Positions 15,408 through 24,864 of a DNA stretch of 35,643 bases are shown here, one piece after another. Under the pieces are notes generated by a model. The model ran no database searches and was not told the DNA's origin. It saw only the letters and a list, made by a program, of their open reading frames with translations. The translations under genes and the position numbers were made by a program. Source of the stretch: Alphaproteobacteria bacterium (lineage in GTDB: Bacteria > Pseudomonadota > Alphaproteobacteria > ATCC43930 > CGMCC-115725); contig JAJPHB010000052.1 of NCBI GenBank assembly GCA_021325525.1, positions 1 to 35,643 of the forward strand, in the 5' to 3' direction. How positions within the stretch are numbered: position 1 is the first letter of the stretch; every line of letters begins with the position of its first letter.

Positions 15408-16007
15408 CTACCCCTCGCCCAGCTTCTCCCGCAGCAGCTTCAAGAGCGCATCGACCCGGCCGCCGCCGCGCTGGATGACCGAGGCGAATTCCTGGCGCTC
15501 GGTCACGGCCATGCTGATGCCTTCGACGATGACGTCGGTGATCTTGAGGCCCCTCTCGGTCTTGGAGACGCGCCAATCGACCTTGACCGGCGGCGCGCCG
15601 GCGGTGCGGATGATCTGGCTCGAGACGAGCGCAGCGGTGTCGCCCTCGGGCCGCGTCCCCGCCACTTTGAACTGCTCCTGATGGTACTCGCTGAAGCGGA
15701 CCGTATAGGCGTGGACGATATAGGCCTCGAAGAGCTTGGTGAATTCCTGGCGCTGCGCGTCGCTGGCCGTCCGCCAATAGGGGCCGAGCACGAAGCGCGC
15801 GATGGTCGGAACGTCGAAGCCTTCGTCGAAGAGGGCGCGGAAGCTCTGCTCGCGATCGGCCGGGGTCGCGGGCGAAGTCAGGATTTCGATGGCCCGCTTG
15901 CCGAGATCGGAGATGAAGCCGGAGGCGTCATCGGCGCCGCGTGCGGCGAGCGGCGTCCCGAGAAGAAGGAGGAGGATCGCGATGCGGGCAAGCGGGCGCA
16001 AGGACAT
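15408..16007 (-). CDS. mlaC: MlaC-family periplasmic phospholipid-binding protein
   Basis: This 199-residue protein has an N-terminal signal peptide (MSLRPLARIAILLLLLGTPL, then AARGA) and a MlaC/Ttg2D domain (PF05494). It carries phospholipids across the periplasm between the outer-membrane MlaA complex and the inner-membrane MlaFEDB transporter (known). Family features seen are FISDLGKRAIEILTSP, FRALFDEGFDVPTIARFVLG, the YWRTASDAQRQEFTKLFEAY helix, and the C-terminal GLKITDVIVEGISMAVTERQ. It lies 84 bp downstream of mlaA on the same strand, so they are probably cotranscribed. The MlaD/E/F parts are not in the window. Confidence 0.95.
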   Translation of the reverse strand: MSLRPLARIAILLLLLGTPLAARGADDASGFISDLGKRAIEILTSPATPADREQSFRALFDEGFDVPTIARFVLGPYWRTASDAQRQEFTKLFEAYIVHAYTVRFSEYHQEQFKVAGTRPEGDTAALVSSQIIRTAGAPPVKVDWRVSKTERGLKITDVIVEGISMAVTERQEFASVIQRGGGRVDALLKLLREKLGEG

Positions 16008-16091
16008 GATGAACGTCTCGTCAGGCTGGTCGCGCGCGACGGGCGGCGCCGGGTTCCCGGAAAGAAGTCCCGCCGCGCGCCCCCACGCGGC

Positions 16092-16847
16092 TCATGGGTT
16101 GGGATTGCCCTCCGGCGGCGCCTCGTGCCGGATGATGGCGTCGCGGCGCTGGCGATAGAGGCTGCGGATCGTCGCGTAGAAGTCGAGGGACGTGCTCTGG
16201 ATGCGGTCGAGAATGTCGATGTTGCGCGAGCGCGTGTCGACGCCGTTGACGACGCTGCGGCCGTAGGTGACGTAGTCCGCATCGGCGCGGCGCATGAGGC
16301 CGTTGAAGGGATCGGCGACGACATCGGCGGCAAGCCCCGCCGCATCACGCGGGTCGGAGGGGCCGAGGATCGGCAGCACGAGATAGGGCCCGGCCGGGAC
16401 GCCCCAGACGCCCAGCGTCTGGCCGAAATCGGCGTCGTGGAAGGGAATGCCGAGATCGGTCGCGACATCCATGATGCCGCCAAGCCCGAGGATCGTGTTG
16501 AGCCACATGCGGGCGAAGGTGTCGCCGGCGAGCTTGCCCTGGCCCTGCAGCCCGTCGTTGAACATGATGACGGGCGAGCGGAGATTGTTGAGGAAGCTGC
16601 GGATCGAGTTCTGCACCACCTCCGGCACATAGTCGCGATAGGCGGTGGCGACCGGCTTGAAGATGTATTCATCGAAGGTGGTGTTGAAGGCCCAGACGCC
16701 GCGGTTGACCGGCTCCAGCGGATCGTTCACCGCGTAGGCGTCGGCCTCCTCGCCGGGCGACGAGCTCGTGCCGGCGCACCCGCCGAGGAGGACGAGGCCG
16801 GTGAGGGCGAGGATTCGGAGGGCGCAACGCAGCGGCATCGATCGCAT
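16092..16847 (-). CDS. mlaA: MlaA-family outer-membrane lipoprotein (VacJ)
   Basis: This 251-residue lipoprotein has a signal peptide ending in a lipobox, LLGGC, with Cys24 as the lipidation site. It is MlaA/VacJ (PF04333), which removes mislocalised phospholipid from the outer leaflet of the outer membrane and hands it to MlaC. Visible signatures are NDPLEPVNRGVWAFN near residue 41, the FLNNLRSPV segment, GLGGIMDVATDLGIPFHDAD and FGQTLGVWGVPAGPYLVLPI. The reading could start at 16847 or three codons later at 16838; neither has a good ribosome site. A TATATAAG sequence lies only a few bases upstream, which would fit an almost leaderless message. Confidence 0.95.
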   Translation of the reverse strand: MRSMPLRCALRILALTGLVLLGGCAGTSSSPGEEADAYAVNDPLEPVNRGVWAFNTTFDEYIFKPVATAYRDYVPEVVQNSIRSFLNNLRSPVIMFNDGLQGQGKLAGDTFARMWLNTILGLGGIMDVATDLGIPFHDADFGQTLGVWGVPAGPYLVLPILGPSDPRDAAGLAADVVADPFNGLMRRADADYVTYGRSVVNGVDTRSRNIDILDRIQSTSLDFYATIRSLYRQRRDAIIRHEAPPEGNPNP

Positions 16848-17135
16848 CGTTCTTATATACCCGCTCTGGCGGAGATCGCTGCCCGACCGACCCCCATCAT
16901 GAACTCAACCTAGAGGTACGCGGGGCGCAGGCGCACCATAATCGCAGTTAACCATGGCGGCAAGCCGCCAATACCGCGCGCCCGCTCCGTGGCGCGGAAG
17001 CTTCCGCGTGAGGACACGCCGAAGGCACCCGGTCCCCGCAGACGCGGCGATCAGATTGCAATTGAAGTGTTATTTTTCCGTTGTCGCGAAACTTCTTGGT
17101 TCGGTTGCGCGGCGCCGCCCGAACTTCCGAAAGAG

Positions 17136-17164
17136 TTGCCATGCACATAAAGATATGTTTATAT
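17136..17164 (+). promoter_or_regulatory. predicted promoter of the samR-metF-metH operon
   Basis: TTGCCA at 17136-17141 and TTATAT at 17159-17164 are separated by 17 bases, a good sigma70-type arrangement. The start of transcription would fall near 17171, leaving a leader of about 20 bases with GCGGAG before the ATG at 17191. The palindromic operator sits between and over these elements. Confidence 0.5.
17147..17162. promoter_or_regulatory. palindromic operator, probable SAM-cycle regulator site
   Basis: ATAAAGATATGTTTAT is a 16-bp palindrome with seven of eight base pairs symmetric (only G/G at positions 6 and 11 differ), extended outward by further matches at 17144-17145 and 17164-17165. 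It resembles the ATAAAGATATCTTTAT-type motif described for SahR/SamR ArsR-family regulators of methionine metabolism in proteobacteria (from memory). It overlaps the predicted promoter spacer, so binding should repress the operon, including the regulator itself. Confidence 0.65.
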
Positions 17165-17190
17165 GCTCTCGCGTTTAAGCGGAGCGGCGC

Positions 17191-19177
<1,987 letters not shown>

Positions 19178-19197
19178 GTGCAATCGATCCCAGACGG

Positions 19198-19265
19198 CCC
19201 CTCACCCTCCCGCTGCGCGGGTCCCTCCCTCTCCCCGCAGGCGGGGAGAGGGGCGGGGTGAGGGG
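19198..19265. repeat. REP-like palindromic element between metF and metH
   Basis: Outer arms CCCCTCACCC (from 19198) and GGGGTGAGGGG (to 19265) are complementary. Inside, CCCTCTCCCCGC-AG-GCGGGGAGAGGG (19227-19252) forms a perfect 12-bp stem with a 2-base loop. Related copies occur after metH and before tamA. Lying within an operon, it may act as a partial terminator or as an mRNA-stabilising hairpin. Confidence 0.85.
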
Positions 19266-19292
19266 CAAGTCGCAGCCCGTACGAAGGAACCC

Positions 19293-22200
19293 ATGCCGCA
19301 TCTTCTCGACTTCCTCGCCGATCGCGTCCTTCTCTGCGACGGCGCCATGGGAACGCAGGTCCAGGCGCGCAATCTCGACACCGAGCGCGATTTCCTCGGG
19401 CACGAGAACTGCACCGAGATCCTGAACGAGAGCCGTCCCGACCTCGTCCGCGCGATTCACCGCGGCTATCTTCTCGCCGGCGCCGATGCGGTGCAGACCA
19501 ACAGCTTCGGCGGCTCGCCCATCACCTTGGGCGAGTTCGGGCTGCAGGACCGCGCCTTCGATCTCAACAAGCGCGCGGGCGAGCTCGCGCATGAGGCGGT
19601 CGCCGAATTCGCGGGCGACGGCCGCACGCGCTTCGTTATCGGCTCGATCGGCCCCGGCACGCGGCTGCCGACGCTGGGGCACGTCGCCTACCGCGCTCTC
19701 GAAGACGCCCTCACGATCCAGGCGAAGGGGCTCCTCGCCGGCGGCGTCGACGCCTTCCTCATCGAGACCTGCCAGGACCCGTTGCAGATCAAGGCGGCGG
19801 TGAACGGCGCCAAGCGCGCGCGGGAAGAGGCGAGGAGCGATATCCCGATCCTCGTCCAGGTGACGATCGAGACGACGGGGACGCTTCTCGTCGGCGCCGA
19901 CATCGCCGCCGCGGCGACGATCATCCAGGCGCTCGACGTGCCGGTCATCGGCCTCAACTGCGCGACGGGGCCGCAGGAGATGGCCGAGCACGTCAAGTGG
20001 CTCGGCGAGAACTGGCCGGGGCGCATCTCCGTGCAGCCCAATGCCGGCCTTCCCGAACTCGTTGCCGGCAAGACGCAATACCCTCTCACCCCGGCCGAGC
20101 TCGCGCAGTGGCTGGAGCGCTTCGTCATCGAGGACGGCGTCGGCATGGTGGGCGGCTGCTGCGGCACCGATACGCCGCATATCGCCGCCCTCGACCAGAT
20201 GCTGCGCCGCCTCGGCCGGGAGGCTTGGCGGCCGGCGCCGAGCCCGCGCAAGAGCGTGTGGGTCCCGTCGATCGCCTCGCTCTACAGCCAGGTGCCGCTG
20301 CGCCAGGAGAACGCCTTCCTCGCCATCGGCGAGCGCTGCAACGCCAACGGCTCCAAGAAGTGGCGGCAGCTCCAGGAGAAGCACGATTGGGACGGCTGCG
20401 TCGAGATGGGGCGCGAGCAGGTGAGGGAAGGCAGCCACGCCCTCGACATCTGCACCGCCTTCGTCGGCCGCGACGAGGTCGCCGAGATGAGCGAGGTGGT
20501 GAGCCGGATGCGCGGCGCCGTCAACGCGCCGCTCGTTATCGATTCGACCGAGCTGCCGGTGCTCGAGGCGGCGCTCGAACTCTATGGCGGCAAGCCCATC
20601 CTCAATTCGATCAATTTCGAGGATGGGGAGGGCCCGGCCGAGAAGCGCATGCGCCTCGCCAAGCACTTCGGCACCGCCGTCATCGCTCTCACCATCGACG
20701 AGAGCGGCATGGCGAAGGAGGTCGAGCACAAGGTCCAGGTGGCGCGGCGCCTCAGGGATTTCGCCTGCGGCCGCTTCGGCCTGCCGGCCTCGGACCTCCT
20801 CTTCGATCCCTTGACCTTCACCATCTGCACCGGCAACGAGGACGACCGCAAGCTCGGCCTGTGGACGCTCGAAGCCATCGAGCGCATCCGCGCCGAGATC
20901 CCGGACTGCCAGATCATCCTCGGCCTCTCCAACATCTCCTTCGGCCTCAACCCGGCGGCGCGGCACGTCCTCAACTCGGTCTTCCTCGACCACGCCCTGC
21001 GGCGCGGCCTCACCGGCGCCATCGTGCATTTCTCGAAGATCATGCCGCTGCACAAGATCGCCGAGGAGGAGGTGCGCGTCGCCGAGGACCTCATCTTCGA
21101 CCGCCGCCGCGAGGGCTACGACCCGCTGCAGGCCTTCATCGCCCTCTTCGAGAACCGCGCCGCCGAGAAATCGGCGAAGAAGGCGCGCGCCGAGACGGTC
21201 GAGGAGCGCCTGTCGCAGCGCATCATCGACGGCGACCGCCTCGGCCTCGAAGACGACCTCGCCGAGGCGATGAAGGCGCACAAGCCGCTCGACATCATCA
21301 ACACTTTCCTGCTCGACGGCATGAAGGTGGTGGGCGACCTCTTCGGCGCCGGCAAGATGCAGCTTCCCTTCGTGCTGCAATCGGCGGAGACGATGAAGGC
21401 CGCCGTCTCCTATCTCGAACCCTTCATGGAGCGCGTCGAGGGGCAGCAGAAGGGGACGGTGGTGCTGGCGACGGTGCGCGGCGACGTCCACGACATCGGC
21501 AAGAACCTCGTCGACATCATCCTCACCAACAACGGCTACCGCGTCGTCAATCTCGGGATCAAGCAGCCGATCGCCTCGATCCTGCAGGCGGCGAACGAGC
21601 ACAAGGCCGACGCCGTCGGCATGTCGGGGCTCCTCGTCAAATCGACTGTGGTCATGCGCGAGAACCTCGAGGAGATGACGCGGCAGGGCGTCTCTATTCC
21701 GGTGATGCTCGGCGGCGCCGCCCTGACGCGGCGCTATGTCGAGGAGGATTGCGTCGCTGCCTATGGCTGCGGCCGCGTCGCCTATGCGCGCGACGCCTTC
21801 GACGGCCTCGCCCTCATGGACAAGGTGGTGAACGGCAATTTCGACGGCCATCTCGCGGCGATCCGCGCCAAGAACGAGGGCCGCACCGTCAACGAGAAGC
21901 GCAAATTGGGGCGCGCCGCCGATGCGCGGCCGCTGCGCCCCATCGACCTCGAGGACATTCGCCTGCGCCGCGCCGAGCTCACCGCCGATCTGCCGGTGCC
22001 GGAGCCGCCCTTCTGGGGGCCGCGCATCATCGCCCGCGTGCCGGTGAAGGCGCTGGTGCCGTTCCTCAACGAGCGCATGCTCTTCCAATTCCAATGGGGC
22101 TTCCGCAAGGACGGCCGCTCGCTCCCCGAATACATGGCCTGGGCGCGCAAGGAGCTGCGGCCCATCATGCAGCGCATCCTCGATGTCGCGATCCAGCAGG

Positions 22201-22787
22201 ATATCCTGGTGCCGCAGGCCGCCTACGGCTATTGGAGATGCGCCGCCGAGGGCAACGACCTCATCCTCTTCGATGTCGACGGGACGACCGAGCTGACGCG
22301 CTTCTCCTTTCCGCGCCAGAACAAGGAGGGCGGCCTCTGCATCGCCGATTTCTTCCGCGACATCGGCGACAAGACCCGCGACGTCGTCGGCCTCCAGGTC
22401 GTGACGATCGGCCGCCGCGCCTCGGAGGTGGCGCGCGAATGGTTCGCCGAGAACCGCTACCAGGATTACCTCTACCTGCACGGCCTTTCGGTCGAGCTCG
22501 CCGAAGCCATGGCCGAATATCTGCACAAGCGCATCCGCGCCGAGCTCGGCTTCGCCGCCGAGGAGGCGCGCGATCTCGACGCCATGCTGAACCAGGGCTA
22601 TCGCGGCAGCCGCTATTCCTTCGGCTATCCCGCCTGCCCCAACCTCGCCGACCAGCGGCAATTGCTGCGCCTGCTGAAGGCCGAGGAGATCGGCGTCACC
22701 CTCACGGAGGAGGACCAGCTCGACCCCGAGCAATCGACCTCCGCCATTGTCGTCACCCATCCGCAGGCGAAGTATTTCTCCGTTTAG
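19293..22787 (+). CDS. metH: cobalamin-dependent methionine synthase, full length
   Basis: This 1164-residue modular enzyme transfers the methyl group of methyltetrahydrofolate to homocysteine via cobalamin. Order of domains: homocysteine-binding barrel (about 1-310; LCDGAMGTQVQARNLDTE, zinc Cys in GLNC near 220 and GGCC near 287); pterin-binding barrel (about 335-600; AFLAIGERCNANGSKKW); four-helix cap (about 625-720); B12-binding domain with DVHDIGKN near 731, where His ligates cobalt, followed by SGLLVKS; and the SAM-dependent reactivation domain (about 870-1164; RGSRYSFGYPACPNLAD). It is slightly shorter than E. coli MetH (1227) but complete, unlike the split MetH found in some relatives. 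The ATG has AAGGAAC upstream. It is the last gene of the samR-metF-metH unit. Confidence 0.97.
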   Translation: MPHLLDFLADRVLLCDGAMGTQVQARNLDTERDFLGHENCTEILNESRPDLVRAIHRGYLLAGADAVQTNSFGGSPITLGEFGLQDRAFDLNKRAGELAHEAVAEFAGDGRTRFVIGSIGPGTRLPTLGHVAYRALEDALTIQAKGLLAGGVDAFLIETCQDPLQIKAAVNGAKRAREEARSDIPILVQVTIETTGTLLVGADIAAAATIIQALDVPVIGLNCATGPQEMAEHVKWLGENWPGRISVQPNAGLPELVAGKTQYPLTPAELAQWLERFVIEDGVGMVGGCCGTDTPHIAALDQMLRRLGREAWRPAPSPRKSVWVPSIASLYSQVPLRQENAFLAIGERCNANGSKKWRQLQEKHDWDGCVEMGREQVREGSHALDICTAFVGRDEVAEMSEVVSRMRGAVNAPLVIDSTELPVLEAALELYGGKPILNSINFEDGEGPAEKRMRLAKHFGTAVIALTIDESGMAKEVEHKVQVARRLRDFACGRFGLPASDLLFDPLTFTICTGNEDDRKLGLWTLEAIERIRAEIPDCQIILGLSNISFGLNPAARHVLNSVFLDHALRRGLTGAIVHFSKIMPLHKIAEEEVRVAEDLIFDRRREGYDPLQAFIALFENRAAEKSAKKARAETVEERLSQRIIDGDRLGLEDDLAEAMKAHKPLDIINTFLLDGMKVVGDLFGAGKMQLPFVLQSAETMKAAVSYLEPFMERVEGQQKGTVVLATVRGDVHDIGKNLVDIILTNNGYRVVNLGIKQPIASILQAANEHKADAVGMSGLLVKSTVVMRENLEEMTRQGVSIPVMLGGAALTRRYVEEDCVAAYGCGRVAYARDAFDGLALMDKVVNGNFDGHLAAIRAKNEGRTVNEKRKLGRAADARPLRPIDLEDIRLRRAELTADLPVPEPPFWGPRIIARVPVKALVPFLNERMLFQFQWGFRKDGRSLPEYMAWARKELRPIMQRILDVAIQQDILVPQAAYGYWRCAAEGNDLILFDVDGTTELTRFSFPRQNKEGGLCIADFFRDIGDKTRDVVGLQVVTIGRRASEVAREWFAENRYQDYLYLHGLSVELAEAMAEYLHKRIRAELGFAAEEARDLDAMLNQGYRGSRYSFGYPACPNLADQRQLLRLLKAEEIGVTLTEEDQLDPEQSTSAIVVTHPQAKYFSV

Positions 22788-22833
22788 CAGTTCTGCCCGA
22801 ACCCTCTCCCGCCTGCGGGGACTTTGCAAATCT

Positions 22834-22869
22834 CCCTCTCCCGCTTGCGGGAGAGGGTCGGGGTGAGGG
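22834..22869. repeat. REP-like palindromic element downstream of metH (copy 2)
   Basis: CCCTCTCCCGC-TT-GCGGGAGAGGG (22834-22857) is a perfect 11-bp stem with a 2-base loop, followed by TCGGGGTGAGGG. A degenerate half copy (CCCTCTCCCGCCTGCGGGG) lies just before it at 22803-22820. It is the first strong hairpin after the metH stop codon and may serve as the operon's 3' end structure. Confidence 0.85.
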
Positions 22870-22908
22870 CAAGTCGCTGTCTTGCAACGACCCGGCCCCG
22901 CTTCGACG

Positions 22909-22943
22909 CCCCTCACCCTGCCCTCTCCCCGGAGGGAAGAGGG
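22909..22943. repeat. REP-like palindromic element downstream of metH (copy 3)
   Basis: CCCCTCACCCTG is followed by CCCTCTCCCCGGAGGGAAGAGGG in which CCCTCT and AGAGGG-like arms pair imperfectly. It shares the CCCTCACCC / CCCTCTCCC words with the other copies in this part of the window but has decayed in the loop region. Confidence 0.7.
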
Positions 22944-23030
22944 TTTGAAAAGGCCTCGCCTGCGCGTGCGCGAGCGGGCAGGATGTTCCGAGAGGGTCTC
23001 GATCTCTGAGATTGCGTGACGGGCCGACAG

Positions 23031-23064
23031 CCCTCACCCTAACCCTCTCCCGCATGCGGGAGGG
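23031..23064. repeat. REP-like element overlapping the tamA ribosome site (copy 4)
   Basis: CCCTCACCCTAA leads into CCCTCTCCCGC-AT-GCGGGAGGG, a strong stem whose right arm supplies GGAGGG two bases before the ATG at 23066. A folded hairpin would bury the ribosome site of tamA, so the repeat could influence its translation. Confidence 0.75.
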
Positions 23065-23065
23065 A

Positions 23066-24859
23066 ATGAGATGGAGATCGCGGACCAGGATGATCGGGCT
23101 CCGGGCGCTTCCACTCGCCGTTCTGTTGCTGGGCGCGGGGCTCGGCACGGCGCGGGCGGACGTGCCCTACGAGACGCGGATCGAAGGCGCCCCGGACAGC
23201 GTCGCGGGACAGCTCAATGATCATTCGCAGCTCGTCAAATTGCAGGACAAGCCGCCGCCGAGCGCGGCGGCGCTGCGCCGACGGGCCGAAGACGATCTGC
23301 CGATCCTCCTGCGCATCCTGCACGATGCGGGCTATTGGGCCGCCGCCATCGGCATCGGCATCGATACGGCGGCGCAGCCGGCCAAGGTGACGCTGCGCGT
23401 CGATCGGGGGCCGCTCTACCATTTGGCGCAAGTCGCGCTGACGACGCCCGAGGGCGGCGCTCCGCCGCTCATCGGCGGGACGGCGCCCGCCGCCTTCGGC
23501 CTCGATCTCGGCGGGCCGGCGATGGCCGCGCCGGTCATCGCTGCCGAGAAGCGCATCGCCGGCGCCCTCGCCGATGGCGGCTACCCCTATGCGAAAGTGA
23601 CCGACCGGCACGTCGTCATCGACGATGCGCGGCGCACCATGAGCGTCACCTATACGGTCGCGGTCGGGCCGAAGGCGCGGTTCGGCGCTGCCGCGATCGA
23701 GGGTCTGAAGACGTTGAATCCCGGCTATGTCGACCGCCGCATCGCCTGGCGCCCGGGCGCGGTTTATGACGAGCGGCAGGTGGAGGCGACGCGCAAGGCG
23801 CTGGTCGACAGCAACCTCTTCAGCCTCGTCGAGATACGGCACGCCGACCAGCCCGATCCCGATGGCCGCGTGCCGATGACCATCAGGCTGAGCGAGCGCC
23901 TCAAGCACTCGGTCGGCGCCGGCGTGCAATACGGCACGCATTTCGGCTTCGGCGCCAGTGCCTTCTGGGAAGACCGCAATCTCTTCGGCAACGCCGAGCG
24001 GCTGCGCATCACCGGCATTTTCGCGCAGTCGCGCCTCGGCCTCTCCGCCCAGTTCCGCCGCCCCGATTTCCTCGCCCCGCGCCAGGATCTGCTCGTCGGT
24101 GCCGAGCTCGCCGACGAATCGCCGGTCGCCTATACGAGCCGGCGCCTGCGCCTCTCCCCCGGCCTCGAACGGCGCCTCGGCAGCGATGTCACCTTCGGCG
24201 GCGGCCTCGCCTATGAGCACGGCAACGTCACGGCCCATGACGTGACGCAGCACTACCAGCTTCTCGGCGTCCCGCTCTATCTGCGCCGCGATGCCACGAA
24301 CGATCTTCTCAATCCGGTGCGCGGCGACCGCGAAGCCTTCGAGACGACGCCCTATCACAGCATCGACGGCTCGGGATTGGCCTTCGTCACCTCGCGCCTC
24401 TCCGGCAGCCTCTACCAGCCGGTCGGCGCCGATGACGACTACGTCCTCGCCGGCTTTGCCCGCTTGGGTTCGATCTTCGGCGCGAGCCGCGACCGGATTC
24501 CGGCGGACAAGCGTCTTTACGCCGGCGGCGGCGGCTCCATCCGCGGCTACGGCTATCAGCTCGTCGGCCCGCTCGATGCGGGGGACAAGCCGCTGGGCGG
24601 CCGTTCCAGCCTCGAATTCGGTAGCGAGCTGCGCATCAAGATCACGCAGACGATCGGCCTCGTGCCGTTCATCGAGGCGGGCGACGTCTATGCGACGAGC
24701 CTGCCGCGCCTCACCGGCCGGCTTTTCTACGGGGCTGGGCTGGGGCTGCGCTATTACACGGCGGTGGGTCCCGTCCGCCTCGATCTCGCGACGCCGCTCT
24801 CGCGCCGCTCCGTCGATTCGCCCATCCAGGTCTACATCAGCCTCGGCCAAGCGTTCTGA
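23066..24859 (+). CDS. tamA: TamA, outer-membrane Omp85-family assembly protein
   Basis: This 597-residue protein has a signal peptide (hydrophobic LRALPLAVLLLGAGLGTARA), three POTRA-like domains (about residues 35-270), then a 16-strand Omp85 barrel ending in a terminal Phe (VYISLGQAF). The barrel includes the conserved (V/I)RGY motif as GGGGSIRGYGYQLVGPLDA, and FIEAGDVYA. TamA with TamB helps insert autotransporters and supports lipid homeostasis of the outer membrane. The start at 23066 takes its GGAGGG from the repeat hairpin; an alternative start is ATG 23090 (MIGLRALP). tamB follows after 5 bp, so the two form an operon. Confidence 0.93.
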   Translation: MRWRSRTRMIGLRALPLAVLLLGAGLGTARADVPYETRIEGAPDSVAGQLNDHSQLVKLQDKPPPSAAALRRRAEDDLPILLRILHDAGYWAAAIGIGIDTAAQPAKVTLRVDRGPLYHLAQVALTTPEGGAPPLIGGTAPAAFGLDLGGPAMAAPVIAAEKRIAGALADGGYPYAKVTDRHVVIDDARRTMSVTYTVAVGPKARFGAAAIEGLKTLNPGYVDRRIAWRPGAVYDERQVEATRKALVDSNLFSLVEIRHADQPDPDGRVPMTIRLSERLKHSVGAGVQYGTHFGFGASAFWEDRNLFGNAERLRITGIFAQSRLGLSAQFRRPDFLAPRQDLLVGAELADESPVAYTSRRLRLSPGLERRLGSDVTFGGGLAYEHGNVTAHDVTQHYQLLGVPLYLRRDATNDLLNPVRGDREAFETTPYHSIDGSGLAFVTSRLSGSLYQPVGADDDYVLAGFARLGSIFGASRDRIPADKRLYAGGGGSIRGYGYQLVGPLDAGDKPLGGRSSLEFGSELRIKITQTIGLVPFIEAGDVYATSLPRLTGRLFYGAGLGLRYYTAVGPVRLDLATPLSRRSVDSPIQVYISLGQAF

Positions 24860-24864
24860 CAATC

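Larger units (their letters stand above)
16848..17190. other. 343-bp divergent intergenic region, mlaA / samR-like
   Basis: No gene is convincing here. The left end carries a TATATAAG box reading toward mlaA. The middle (about 16900-17050) is GC-rich and I see nothing in it. The right 120 bp is clearly AT-richer and holds the predicted promoter and palindromic operator of the ArsR-type regulator (17136-17164). No SAM or SAH riboswitch fold was recognised. Confidence 0.6.

Noticed and set aside
16954-17178. A 74-codon forward ORF in the mlaA/samR gap
   Set aside because: It runs across the predicted promoter and operator, has no ribosome site and looks like chance sequence.
16848-17190. A SAM or SAH riboswitch ahead of the methionine operon
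   Set aside because: I looked for conserved pseudoknot or hairpin arrangements and saw none; the protein operator explains regulation better.
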